A DNA stretch of 64,000 bases, taken from the NCBI GenBank assembly GCA_030323885.1, contig CM059203.1, positions 4,092,001-4,156,000 on the forward strand. The letters are read 5' to 3'. The position numbers and the translations under genes are program-made. The stretch comes from Branchipolynoe longqiensis. Lineage: Eukaryota > Annelida > Polychaeta > Phyllodocida > Polynoidae. The stretch's first letter is position 1. Every line of letters begins with the position of its first letter. This document shows, one piece after another, positions 1-9,712 of this stretch. Below the pieces are notes generated by a model that made no database searches, was not told where the DNA came from, and saw only the letters and a program-made list of their open reading frames with translations.

Positions 1-36
1 AATTTGATGTTTTCATCGGACTATGCAATTTTAACA
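1..36. mobile_element. MITE-P right end, cut by window edge
   Basis: The first bases contain TTTTCATCGGACTATGCAA followed by TTTTAA. This matches the right terminal inverted repeat of the MITE-P family that is complete at 59103-59451 and 62132-62486. The rest of the element would lie left of the window. Confidence 0.6.
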
Positions 37-60
37 TGTCACACCTTCCCCGTGTTCTAC

Positions 61-2960
61 CATCAATTCCGCCTTCTCCTTCTCCTTCTACCCTCCCTCC
101 CATGCCCTGGTTGCCTTCCCTTCTCATCCCTCAATTCCCTTCCCTCTCCTCCTCCCCTGCTCCCCTCCTTCTCTTCTCCTCCCTGCCCCTAGCCCTCCCT
201 TCTTTTATCCTTTCATCCTCAACTTGCCTTTAATCCATTCCTTCCCCACACCTCACCTCCCTTCCCCACAAACTTACCTTCCCCTCCCACACTTCCTTTC
301 TCTCGCCTCTTCCCCTCCTCCCCCTCCTCCCCCTCCTCATCTCCTCCCTTCCTCCATCCATCCCCTCTCTTACCCTTTCATACGCAACTTGTCTCATATC
401 CCTCTTCTCTTCCTTACTCCCCATCTCACCCTCCTTCTCCGATACCCATCCCCAACTCTCCTCTCCTCCCCCAGCCCTCCTCTCCTCCCCAACTCTCCTC
501 TCCTCCCCCAGCCCTCCTCTCCTCCCCAACTCTCCTCTCCTCCCCAGCCCTCCTCTCCTCCCCAACTCTCCTCTCCTCCCCCAGCCCTCCTCTCCTCCCC
601 AACTCTCCTCTCCTCCCCCAGCCCTCCTCTCCTCCCCAACTCTCCTCTCCTCCCCCAGCCCTCCTCTCCTCCACAGCCCTCCTCTCCTCCCCCAGCCCTC
701 CTCTCCTCCCCCTAGCCCTCCTCTCGTCCCCAGCCCTCCTCTCCTCCCTAGCCCTCCTCTCGTCCCCCACCCTCCTCTCCTCCCCGCCCTCCTCTCCTCC
801 CCCAGCCCTCCTCTCCTCCCCTCCTCTCCTCCCTCCCCCACCCTCTCCTCCCTCCCTCCCAGCATTCCTCTCCCCGCCACCCTCCTCTTCTCCCTCCCCT
901 CTCTCCTCTCCTCCCCTCCTCTCCTCCTCCCCCCATCCCTCCTCTCCTACCTCACCCTCCTCCCTCCCCCTAGCCCTCCTCTCGTCCCCCCGCCCTCCTC
1001 TCCTCCCCCGCCTTCCTCCCCTCCTCCCACGTCCTCTCCCTCGCCCGCCCTCCTCTCCTCCCCCAGCCCTCCTCTCCTCCCCCAGCCCTCCTCTCCTCCC
1101 CCTGCCCTCCTCTCTCCCCCAGCCCTCCTCTCCTCCCACCCTCCTCTCCTCCCCACCTCTCTCCCCCCCAGCCCTCCTCTCCTCCCCCAGCCCTCCTCCT
1201 CCTCCCCCACCCCTCCTCTCCTCCCCCAGCCCTCCTCTCCTCCCCCACCCTCCCTCTCCTCCCCCAGCCCTCCCTCCTCCCTCCCCTCCTCCCTCCCCCA
1301 TCCCCTCCCTCCCCCTCCCTCCTCTCCTCCCCCCCCCCTCCTCTCCTCCCCCCCTCCTCTCCTCCCCCAGCCCTCCTCTCCTCCCCCAGCCCTCCCTCCC
1401 TCCCGCCCTCCTCTCCTCCCCCAGCCCTCCTCTCCTCCCCCAGCCCTCCCCTCCTCCCCCTCCCCTCCTCCCCCTCCCCCCTCCTCTCCTCCCAGCCTCT
1501 CCTCTCCTCCCCCCCTCCTCCTCTCCTCCCCAGCCCTCCTCTCCCTCCCCCGCCCTCCTCTCCTCCCCCCCTCCCTCCCTCCTCCCCCCACCCTCCTCTC
1601 CTCCCCCACCCTCCCTCCCCCCAGCCCTCTCTCCTCCCCCCCCTCCTCTCCTCCCCCTCACTCCCCTCCTCCCCCCATCCCTCCTCTCCTCCCCAGCCCT
1701 CCTCTCCTCCCCCCTCACTCCTCTCCCTCCCCATCCCTCCTCTCCTCCCCCAGCCCTCCTCTCCTCCCCCACCCTCCTCTCCTCCCCCAGCCCTCCTCTC
1801 CTCCCCAGCCCTCCTCTCCTCCCCAGCCCTCCTCTCTCTCCCATCCCTCCTCTCCTCCCCATCCCTCCCTCTCCTCCCCCAGCCCTCCTCTCCTCCCCCT
1901 CCTCCTCTCCTCCCCATCCCTCCTCTCCTCCCCCACCCTCCTCTCCTCCCCCCAGCCCTCCTCTCCTCCCCATCCTCCCTCCCTCCCCCTCCTCTCCTCC
2001 CCACCCTCCTCTCCTCCCCCAGCCCTCCTCTCCTCCCCCAGCCCTCCTCTCTCCCCCAGCCTCCTCTCCTCCCCAGCCTCCTCTCCTCCCCGCCCTCTTC
2101 CTTCCCTCCCTCCTCCCCCATCCCTCCTCTCCTCCCCATCCCTCCTCCCCCATTCCTCCTCTCCTCCTCATTCCTCCTCTCCTCCCCAGCCCTCCTCTCC
2201 TCCCCCAGCCCTCCTCTCCTCCCCAGCCCTCCTCTCCCGCCCGCCCTCCTCTTCTCCCCCAGCCCTCCTCTCCTCCCCATCCTTGCTCTCCCCCCAGCCC
2301 TCCTCTCCTACCCAACCCTGCTCTCCTCCCCCATCCCTCCTCTCCTCTCCCAGCCCTCCTCTCCTCCCCCCAGCCCTCTCCTACCCCAGCCCTCCTCTCC
2401 TCCCCCGCCTTCCTCCCCTCCCCCATCCTTGCTCCCTCCCCCCAGCCCTCCTCTCCTCCCCCAGCCTTCCTCCCCTCCCCCAGCCCTCCTCTCCACCGCC
2501 AGCCCTCCTCTTCTTCCCCCAGCCCTCCTCTCCTCCCTCATCCTCTGCTCTCCCCCCCAGCCCTCCTATCCTTTCCCCAGCCCTCCTATCCTTCCCCCAG
2601 CCCTCCTTTCCTCCCCCAGCCTTCCTCCCCTCCCCCATCCTTGCTCTCCCCCCTCCTCTCCTTCCCCCAGCCCTACTCTCCTCCCCCATCCCTCCTCTCC
2701 TTCCCCCAGCCCTCCTCTCCTCCCCAGCCCTCCTCTCCTCCCCCAGCCCTCCCCTCCTTCTACTCTCCCAGCATCCTCCCCTCCTCTCCCACTTCCTTTC
2801 TTCCCCTCCTCCCCCCTTCTCTTCTCTTTCCTTCCTGCCGCTCTCCTGTCTCCTACCTTCCCTTCCTTCCTCAACTTATCCTTCACCCGTCCACCCCTTC
2901 CACACCTCCTTTCCCCTCCCTGACTTCCTGTCGTTCCATACCTCCCCTCCCCCTCTCTTC
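61..2960. repeat. Polypyrimidine minisatellite, unit about 18-19 bp
   Basis: This block is almost pure C/T on the + strand. The core at about 470-2760 is built of variants of CCCTCCTCTCCTCCCCCAG; the flanks are less regular C/T-rich sequence. The - strand is G/A-rich with many GGGG and GGAGG runs, so triplex or G-quadruplex structures are possible. Open frames of up to 666 codons on the - strand encode only G, E and R with few other residues and exist because purine-only codons are almost never stops. They are not genes. Confidence 0.9.
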
Positions 2961-3059
2961 TCCTCCCCTCCTACCGCTCTCCTCTCACCTACCTTCCCTT
3001 CTCTCCTCAACATGTCCTTCACCTCTACCTTCCATCCCCAACTTATCTTTTCATCCCCG

Positions 3060-3110
3060 ATGACCTTAGATGTTACCAGGACGTAAAACTCCAACAACCA
3101 ACTAACCTCC
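3060..3110 (+). mobile_element. SINE-A 3' tail fragment
   Basis: Only the tail of SINE-A is present: GACCTTAGATGTTACCAGGA followed by CGTAAAACTCCAACAACCAA. The head and body are missing. Confidence 0.6.
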
Positions 3111-3155
3111 TTCCCCACCAAGACCGTCTTTTTTTTCTCGGATTTAATCAAGGTT

Positions 3156-3194
3156 GACATTCACCCTCTGGGTAGGGGGTGACTATTTTATCTA
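3156..3194. mobile_element. MITE-H end fragment
   Basis: TTCACCCTCTGGGTAGGGGG then TGACTATTTTATCTA resembles the hairpin tip of MITE-H, seen complete at 36148-36556. It abuts the GTCACAC element that follows, so that element probably inserted here. Confidence 0.4.
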
Positions 3195-3960
3195 AAGCCT
3201 CAGTCAAACATACCCGGATCAGGGGCCGGACGAGCCCCGGACCGCCATCCGGGGTGGTCCGGGGCGATCCGGGGCGATCCGGGGCGATCCGTGGGTCGTC
3301 CGTGGCGACCCCCCCTGATCCGGCCTGATCCGTGGCTCGTCCAGCGCCGTCCGGGCTCAGCCCCAGATGTTTTAAAATGTTTAAAACATCCGGGGTGGTC
3401 CGGGGGATTTTGCGATCCGGGCTCAATCCGGCATGATCTGGGGTGGTCCGGGGGTGGTCTGGGGGTGGTCCAGGGGTGGTCCGGGTAATTTTGGGGTGGT
3501 CTGGGGTGGACCGGGGCTCTCCGGGGGGGGGGGGGGCTGGGGTGATTTTGAGCCACGGTTTGATCCAGACCATCCCCGGACTATCCAGGACTACCCCCGG
3601 CCTAGCCACGGACCACTCCCAGACTGTCCGGGGGTGATCCGGGATAGTCTGGGGGTGGTCCGGGGCAGTCCGGGGGGTGGTCCGGCCTTGTCCGGGTTAG
3701 TCAGGGGCCGGTCTGGCCCAGTCCGGGCTCATCCAGGGCCGTTCCGGGGGTGGTCCGGGGCGGTCCGGGGCAGTCCGGGGTGGTCCGGGGCGGTCCGGCC
3801 TTTGGTCCGGAGCTCGTCCGGGAAGGTGTGACTGCGAGGCAAAAATCGACGAAAACAGTGATTTTATCCATGGCGGTCTGGGACAGTCCGGGCCGTTGGT
3901 CCGTGGGTGGTCCGGCTCAAAATCCGGGGCTCGTCCGGCTATGTGTGACTGGGGCTTTAG
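3192..3960. mobile_element. GTCACAC element 1, GC-rich CCGG-word interior
   Basis: The left end CTAAAGCCTCAGTCAAACAT and the right end ATGTGTGACTGGGGCTTTAG are inverted copies. Both continue inward into CCGGACGAGCCCCGGA-type sequence. The whole interior is made of degenerate CCGGGGTGGTC and GTCCGGGG words on both strands, with two AT-richer islands near 3370 and 3850. Overlapping open frames rich in P, D, H, G and W on both strands reflect this word structure. No target duplication is clear. It is read as a non-autonomous foldback transposon. Confidence 0.65.
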
Positions 3961-3992
3961 CAACCCCTAGTAAGCAATACCTGCACAAATAA

Positions 3993-4196
3993 TGTGTGTC
4001 ACCCTACTGGTCTTATTAGGACATAGGGAACAACTGGCTGGTTCAGTTTAATGATAATGTGGCTGAGTAGGATATTATACAATGGTGCCGGTAGTGTGGT
4101 ATTAAACTATTCAGTCACTATGCTTGTGCCATGTCACTAGCAAGTTCCTGGTCTTACTGGGACCTCAGATGTTGCTAGCACATAAACCCTAATAAG
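3993..4196 (+). mobile_element. SINE-A, old degenerate copy
   Basis: Body landmarks in order are TTATTAGGACATAGGG, GGCTGGTTCAGT, GATAATGTGGCTGAGTAGGA and a tail CTCAGATGTTGCTAGCACAT. The tRNA head is absent. Divergence is much higher than in other copies, so it is an early insertion. Confidence 0.6.
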
Positions 4197-4204
4197 ACAT
4201 TCCC

Positions 4205-4737
4205 ATCATCAACGTTAATACATGTTACTCCTTGAAAATACTATAAATTTATATTTTAAAATCGAAATGAAGATATTTCCAGCCGGGCTTGGTGAATGGT
4301 TTTATGTGGAATACGATTAACAAGCAAACATTATTTCCTAATTGTCCATCTCTATGGGAACCCACCCCAGGAAATATGACCATTGCACAGATTTAGGAAT
4401 TTAAATGGGACAATTCACTGCAGTTATTGTGATTGGGGGAACTAATGAAATTATAATTAAAGGTTGCCTTTCATTGCCCCTTACAATCAGCCTTTAATTG
4501 GGTACATGTTAAAGGCATTGTAAAGGTTCACCGCCCACGTGACCAAATTGAGTGAAAAATATGCTAAATTACATAACAGACCTGCTCGCTGAGTCGGCAT
4601 AGTGCAGGCTTCCAGTGCGGAAGGTCGCGAGTTAAAATCTCGACGGAGTCAAACCAACGACATTGCTATAACACCTACTTCTGTTATTTAGTTATTTTTT
4701 ATATATTATCTGATTGTTTTATTTCAGCTATATATTT
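4205..4737. other. No gene seen; one SINE head fragment
   Basis: This AT-rich stretch has no supported coding region. At about 4581-4668 there is a decayed tRNA-like head (GAGTCGGCATAGTGCAGG ... GGTCGCGAGTT) followed by GAGTCAAACCAACGAC, which is the start of a SINE-A body. Confidence 0.5.
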
Positions 4738-4738
4738 T

Positions 4739-5435
4739 TTAAGCTGCATAGTCCGATGAAAACATCACATTTTCTAAATCAAAACAATTATCTAGATTTG
4801 ATTGTACATATCTCACTTAGATACTGGTTCACTTTTTAAAGATTTGTCATAGAACGGAATACCAAACCAATTTGTTAAAAATATGTTACTGCAGAAGCCT
4901 ATGGTGTTAGACTTTTGGCATGCTTGCAAATATTAATTTTGCATGACACTTCAAATAGCTCAAAAGTTTGCCATTTTAAAATAAAAGTGACTTAAAATTA
5001 AAGGAAGGCAGGAGCGGGACCTAGCTCAGGCAGTAGAGTGTCCACCTGTGAAGGTGTGGATCCACCGATCGATCCTGCTCAGTGGACCCATTTACAGTTT
5101 GGGCTATTTTCCATTCCAACCAGTGGTCAACAACTGGTTCATCAAAGGCTGTCGTATGTGCTGTCCTCTCTCTGGGAAAGTGCATATAAAAGACCCCTTG
5201 GTGCTTATCGGAAAGAGTAGCCTATGTGGCAGCAGCGGGTTTGCTCCAAAGAAATATGTCGGAATGATCATATGTTTGACGTCCAATAGCCGATGATAAA
5301 AATCAATGCGCTCTAGAGGTGTCGTTAAATAAAACAAACTTTCAAACTAAAGGAAGGTATATTATTGCGATCAAGCTACTATATTTATCTCAGAGAATGA
5401 CGGAAGCTCAAAACCACCGGACTAAGCAACTTTAA
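4739..5435. mobile_element. MITE-P, split by a SINE-R
   Basis: The left end TTAAGCTGCATAGTCCGATG and the right end CACCGGACTAAGCAACTTTA are inverted repeats. The interior shares blocks with the other MITE-P copies, for example ATTATCTAGATTTGATT and TTACTGCAGAAGCCTATGG. A SINE-R sits inside at 5013-5345. Confidence 0.75.
5013..5345 (+). mobile_element. SINE-R (molluscan tRNA-derived SINE)
   Basis: The head has an A-box-like ACCTAGCTCAGGCAGTAGAG and a B-box-like region around GATCGATCC, as in RNA polymerase III promoters. The body carries GTGCATATAAAAGACCCCTT, and the 3' end is GTGTCGTTAAATAAAACAAA. The repeat AAAGGAAGG lies at 5001-5009 and again near 5347-5356, a likely target duplication that places the insertion inside MITE-P. 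I recognise this type from molluscan genomes; the exact family name cannot be confirmed here. Confidence 0.85.
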
Positions 5436-5535
5436 TATAATAGCCGCTTCTGTTACTGAGTTATTTTTCATACAATATCTGCTTCTGTCATCTAGTTCCG
5501 CCATTTTGAATTGTTTCTTTAGGTGATTCTTTAGT

Positions 5536-5867
5536 TTTGTTTGTTGTTGTTTTACGTCCTAGCAACATCTAAGGTCATATCAGGACGGGTACCGACTTGT
5601 GACAGTGCGCACTCATGGCGACTTTATAGTGCTGTCCCACTGGGAAACCAGGCAGCCGGCACCATGACCTGGTATCCCACTCAGTCACATTATCCTGACA
5701 CTGAGCACACCAGTCCTTGCCCTATCCTAATAATGCCGAGCGCCTGGCTAGGAAGCGACAAGTATCAATTTTAAAGTCATTGGTTTGACTCGACCGGGAC
5801 TCGAACCCATGATCTACCAGCACGGGAGACGGACGCTCTAACTCATTCGGCCATCCCGTCTGGTCCC
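5536..5867 (-). mobile_element. SINE-A, full length, with 12-bp target duplication
   Basis: This is the clearest reference copy. Read on the - strand, it begins with a tRNA-like head (GGCCGAATGAGTTAGAGCG, B-box GGGTTCGA-like). The body follows: GAGTCAAACCAATGACTT, GGATAGGGCAAGGACTGG, GATAATGTGACTGAGTGGGA, GCACTATAAAGTCGCCATGA. The tail is GATATGACCTTAGATGTTGC then TAGGACGTAAAACAACAACA. TGATTCTTTAGT occurs at 5524-5535 and 5868-5879 as the target-site duplication. Transcription would be from an internal pol III promoter; it encodes no protein. Confidence 0.92.
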
Positions 5868-5879
5868 TGATTCTTTAGT

Positions 5880-6159
5880 AAGCTGCAACTCGAACTCCAT
5901 CACTAGCAAAGATCGTTAATTGTTCCAACAATAATTAGAAAATATAAAGAAATACAATTTAAGAAAATCCAAGTTACCGGGGTCCAGATGTTATCAGGAC
6001 GGGCAGAATGTTGCCACTCAATTAAGAGAAAGAAGAAACGTCAAGATTAGTGACATCAACAACAGCAACAACAAAAAAGAAAAAAGAAAAAGCGAACAAT
6101 GAAAACTTAATTAAGCATACAATGTTTCAGTCGCATCACAGTGAGGATCTCCTAAATGA
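5880..6159. other. No gene seen; minor SINE remnant
   Basis: Mostly A-rich sequence. A short CCAGATGTTATCAGGACGGG piece at about 5984-6004 looks like a SINE-A tail remnant. Nothing else is supported. Confidence 0.4.
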
Positions 6160-6430
6160 GACGGGCTTTCCGATTGGCTGAGTGAAGCACGGCCTCTGAT
6201 TGGCTGAGCCTGTTGATTTTTGCCATTGGCTGAGCGTGTGCCGGTCGGCAATTGGCTGTTCATGTCTTAGACGCCAGCGAAGTGATGTCTGCTCATTGCT
6301 GATTGGCTGCGCACTGTCCCTCCCTTCTGGGCATGCGCAGTCATTACTTCCGGCACTGTGTCACCAGTTTGTGGGAGAAGGGTCCACAGCGACGAAAGGA
6401 TGAAAAACGAGTTCCCACTGGGTAATATCG
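6160..6430 (+). promoter_or_regulatory. Promoter-like patch with phased CCAAT boxes, NRF1 and ETS sites
   Basis: Inverted CCAAT boxes in the form ATTGGCTG begin at 6173, 6199, 6225, 6251 and 6302; the first four are exactly 26 bp apart. GCATGCGCAG at 6331-6340 matches an NRF1 half site, and ACTTCCGG at 6346-6353 matches an ETS/GABP site. No TATA box is seen. This combination is typical of housekeeping promoters. An ATG at 6400-6402 has A at -3 and opens a short frame; GGTAATA at 6421-6427 could be a splice donor. No downstream exon is recognised, so the transcript is hypothetical, and either direction is possible. Confidence 0.4.
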
Positions 6431-6909
6431 AGCATACCCTTGCAGGATGAGTTTCCCATTCATTAAGTAGTGATATTGTGTGATTTAAACAGAAATCAAT
6501 GTAGATCAATTTCAAATATACTTCAAACAATTTAATCTGTGCAAAAGATACATAAATATGTGATAATGTCTGAAAAATAAACTAGACAAATAATATTTGA
6601 CTACACTGCTAGCTCTGTGGAGGTCTAGCCTAGTCCCCTGGCATTCATTTGCATGGGCAGAGGCACAGGAGTTTTCATCTATTATCACTCACTTTCCAAC
6701 CTGGTCCCCTAGCCTTTCCAGCGGAAACAATTTTAAACGAGCTCAAACGAGTTCAACCGTGGCTGGCTGGGTCACATCGTGGCTGGTTGGGTGGCTCCGT
6801 AGAGCGCTGAATATGCTTATGGTTTGTGGACCTCTTTCTTGGACTCAGCTTACTGGATTATTGAAGCAGTAACTACTATTTTGGCAGGGATTTTCAACTC
6901 CTCTCTATT
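6431..6909. other. No gene seen
   Basis: An open frame of 91 codons at 6597-6872 has no recognisable domain. The sequence has some imperfect short duplications (CGAGCTCAAACGAGTTCAA; GGCTGGCTGGGT and GGCTGGTTGGGT) but no identifiable repeat family. Confidence 0.35.
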
Positions 6910-7022
6910 GGTTGGTTATTGGAATTTGACGTCCTGACAACATCTAAGGTCAGTTTGTTTGTTGTTGTTTTACCTCCTAGCAACATCTAAGGTTATATCA
7001 GGACGGGTCATCTAAGGTCATA
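6910..7022 (-). mobile_element. Two consecutive SINE-A tail fragments
   Basis: Two pieces of the SINE-A 3' end lie in tandem on the - strand: GACGTCCTGACAACATCTAA and then TTGTTGTTTTACCTCCTAGC with CATATCAGGACGGG-like sequence. Neither has a head. A 5'-truncated pair or an insertion beside an older tail would explain it. Confidence 0.6.
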
Positions 7023-7304
7023 ATATGAATAAGCAATGCTTAGGACCAGCCCCCGCTAAACGCTCTGAGAATTTTTTATTTATTTATCAACACTTATTAT
7101 TAACCAATCGCTGTCGTCCACCCTGTTTGCTGTGCAGCGATGTTCGATGAGCTATTTCCGTTTCCGGTTGCTGGATTTTGGTGAATTCATTTTCCACCTC
7201 TAGGAGTACGGGTATTGTTTATGTATTGTTTATGTATTTAGACGCAGCTGGTATCCGGGTGGCCAGGAGCCACTCACATGTGGCAACTAGTGGAGGATGC
7301 AGGA

Positions 7305-7372
7305 CTAACTCCAATGGCAGTAGTACAGTAGGTAATAACTAACTCCTATGACAGTAGTACAGTAGGTAATAA
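7305..7372. repeat. 34-bp tandem duplication
   Basis: CTAACTCC begins at 7305 and again at 7339, each followed by CAGTAGTACAGTAGGTAATA. The two units differ at two or three bases. Just downstream is a TATATA/TGTATA microsatellite at about 7438-7468. Confidence 0.7.
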
Positions 7373-7503
7373 GTAATATAGGGAGAACTGATAAGTGATA
7401 GTGTCCTTGTTTATATTCCCATAATAGATTATAGAGCACATATATACATGTGTATATATATACACATGGGTTAGTCCTTAGCCTGCCCCTTGGGGGGTCG
7501 GTA

Positions 7504-8018
7504 TCATCTAAGGTCATATCAGGACGGGTACCGACTTGTGACAGTACACGCTCATGGCGACTTTATAGTGATGTCCCACTGGGTCAATCAGGTCACCGGC
7601 ATCATGACCTGATATCCCAATCAATCAATCAATAGTTCCGTCCTCTAGTCGAGGTTTGGATGCAATGGTTCTCCACTTGTCCCGATGGTGTGCTGTTCTG
7701 ATAGACTGTGAATAATTCAGGCCTATCCACTGTGAAATATTTGTAAACCATGATGTTCTTGGTCTCCCTCTCCCTCTGCTGCCATTCATCTTCCCTTCCA
7801 ACAATGTACGGTATATTGAACTCTGATATCCCACTCAGTCATATTATCCTGACACTTAGCTAACCAGTCTTTGACCTAGCCCATTAATACTGAGCACCAA
7901 GCTAGGAAGTGACAAGTGTCAATTTTATAAGTTATTGGTTTGACTCGACTGGGAACAGAACTCACGATCTCCCGCATGGGAGGCCTGTGCTCTACCTATT
8001 TGGCCACTGCGTCCAGTC
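7504..8018 (-). mobile_element. SINE-A split by a LINE 3' fragment
   Basis: SINE-A sequence runs 7504-7619 and resumes at 7823-8018. It carries the second head variant (on the - strand GCCAAATAGGTAGAGCACAG-like). The two parts join perfectly at CTGATATCCCA, which is present on both sides of the inserted LINE. Confidence 0.85.
7620..7822 (-). mobile_element. Non-LTR retrotransposon 3' end, RT C-terminus
   Basis: The - strand encodes SSIYRTLLEGKMNGSRGRGR and continues through RDKWRTIASKPRLEDGTID to a stop at 7625. This is the conserved C-terminal tail of a LINE reverse transcriptase (basic RGRGRPRTSW motif, WR motif, EDGTID end). The 3' end is a TTGA repeat (TCAA on +). CTGATATCCCA at 7609-7619 and 7823-7833 is an 11-bp target duplication. 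It is heavily 5'-truncated and not functional. A longer copy lies at 30220-30553. Confidence 0.85.
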
Positions 8019-8158
8019 AACCCCTGACTACATTAATACCTGGAATAGCCTGAGCCACTGGTTGGCTGTACCACGTAGGGTGTACCCTTGTAAAATTTTC
8101 TGATTTACGGCATTGGTGGGGGAATGCAAATGTCCTATTACTGATCAGGTATACATGA

Positions 8159-8350
8159 CCAGGGCCGCATTCAGGGTCCGTCTCGGAGGCGCCGCGGAGA
8201 CGTCTCGGCGATGCTTTTTGGCCAAGTACCGTTCAGAGTGCGTCTCGGCGACGTCTCGGAGACGCCTCTCTTTTCAGACTGGAGATGAAAAGCGCCTCGA
8301 AAATGACCGCCACATTCAGTCTTCTTTCACACGTTATACTCTTCCTTTCT
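8159..8350. mobile_element. Possible GTCACAC-like element, CGTCTCGG words
   Basis: AGGGCCGCATTCAGGGTCCG begins a GC-rich tract built from CGTCTCGG, GACGTCTCGG and GGAGACGCC words, ending near GACCGCCACATTCAG. The word-like interior resembles the GTCACAC group and the tip is similar in form, but a clean inverted right end was not found. Confidence 0.3.
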
Positions 8351-8493
8351 CTTTGTCTGTATTAATTTCACTATAGCCTGCCTATACAACCACAGATTCG
8401 AGCCATAGACTTTACACCCACAAAATGATGATCAGGAAAATTATTATTATTTCAAGATGTGCCTACCTTTCTCTCCCCACCTTCACTCCTCTT

Positions 8494-8526
8494 CTATTCT
8501 CTTCTCTTCTCTTCTCTTCTTCTCCC
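8494..8526. repeat. CTTCT microsatellite
   Basis: Five-base units TCTTC repeat about six times. Confidence 0.75.
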
Positions 8527-8550
8527 TTCCTGCAGCGCTCCTCTCTCCTT

Positions 8551-8768
8551 GATGGCCCAATAAGTTAATAATCTGTCTCCCATTTTGGCAGGTCTTGGAT
8601 TTGAACCGTGGGTTTGAACCCATGTCGAGTCAAACCAATGACTTAAAAAGTAATACTTGTCACTACCTAGCCTGGCATTTGGCATTACTAGGATAGGGAA
8701 AGGAGTAATGAAATGAGGAAGACCGATTGTCTGCAATTGAAATTTCCCCTCCTTAATCAACTAATGTA
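8551..8768 (+). mobile_element. SINE-A2
   Basis: The head and first body half match SINE-A (GAGTCAAACCAATGACTTAA, ACTAGGATAGGG). After GGATAGGG the sequence switches to a different 3' part: GAAATGAGGAAGACCGATTG, TGAAATTTCCCC and AACTAATGTA. The same alternative tail is at 13462-13680 and 52866-53096. Confidence 0.8.
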
Positions 8769-8972
8769 CCCCCGCCCCCCAAAACATTAAAAATTGAACA
8801 ATGAATTATCATAGCGTATTACAAATACTGATCCATTGTATTATCACTGGATAAATATGTTATATACTGATAGGTTCAAGCCATTAGGTTCTTGTTTTTT
8901 TACTAGATGTAATATTCCGGGATAAAGCTGATTCAATTGAATCAAAGTTATTTTTAATGTATTAGTGCTAAG

Positions 8973-9286
8973 ACTAGGATAGGGCAGGGACTGGCTAGCT
9001 CAGTATCAGGATAATGTGACTGAGTGGTAAATCAGGTCATGGTGCCGGCGGTCTGTTCTCCCAGTGGGGAAGCACTATAACATCGCCATGAGTCTACGCA
9101 CTGTCACAATTCAATTCAATTCAATTCTTTATTTCAGGCTCAGGATTATGGTAGTTACACAATTTGGTCCATAGTAGGTAGATATACAAATTAATGTGAA
9201 TAGGATATAAGTAATAGTAACAAGTCGGTACTCGTCCTGATATGACCTTAGCTGTTGCTAGGACATAAACCCCAACAAACAAACAA
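8973..9286 (+). mobile_element. SINE-A body, split by a LINE 3' tail
   Basis: Body from AGGATAGGGCAGGGACTGGC to CTACGCACTGTCACA, interrupted at about 9108-9219, then CAAGTCGGTACTCGTCCTGA to a tail of CCCCAACAAACAAACAAG. The head is missing. Confidence 0.8.
9108..9219 (-). mobile_element. LINE/SINE 3' end with AATTG repeat tail
   Basis: On the - strand it ends CCTGAAATAAAGAATTGAAT with further ATTGA repeats. AAATAAAG is a polyadenylation-like signal. Related sequence (TTATGGTAGTTACA..) occurs at 17633-17740, so this is a dispersed retroelement end, here nested in SINE-A. Confidence 0.6.
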
Positions 9287-9390
9287 GCAAATCCAGAGTT
9301 GAATTGCAACCCGGGTCTAAGGTGAGACTGCGCATGATCCGTGCAAATCGTTTATTGAATGTGCGTAAAATATCTTCATATGGCTGGATC

Positions 9391-9712
9391 GGTTTTTGGA
9401 GCTTTACATCCTGGCAACATCTAAGGTCATATCAAGAGACGTACCGACTTGTGACAATGCGCACTCATGGTGACTTTATAGTGCTGCCCCACTTGGAAAT
9501 CAGGCTGCCAGCACTGTGACCCGATATCCCACTCAGTCACATTATCCTGATACAGAGCTAACCAGTCCTTGCCCTATCCTATTAATGCAGAGCATCAAGC
9601 TAGGAAGCGATCAGTATCAAATTTGTAAAACATTGGTTTGACTCGACCAGGAATTGAACTCCCGATCTCCCGCACGGGAAGCCTGCACTCTACCGATTCG
9701 GCAACCGCACCC
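9391..9712 (-). mobile_element. SINE-A, head variant 2, opened at its head by a CCGGTG element
   Basis: A full SINE-A body with the head GGTTGCCGAATCGGTAGAGT on the - strand. ATATGGCTGGATC is found at 9378-9390 and again at 10376-10388, beyond the adjacent CCGGTG element. The simplest reading is that this 13-bp duplication belongs to the SINE, and the CCGGTG element later inserted a few bases from the SINE 5' end. Confidence 0.8.

Noticed and set aside
426..2426. 666-codon open frame on the - strand, and others in 230-2900
   Set aside because: The protein is G/E/R repeats translated from a purine-rich minisatellite; purine-only codons rarely make stops.
3148..3831. Proline/aspartate- and glycine/tryptophan-rich frames on both strands
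   Set aside because: They lie inside a GC-rich MITE and mirror its CCGG words.
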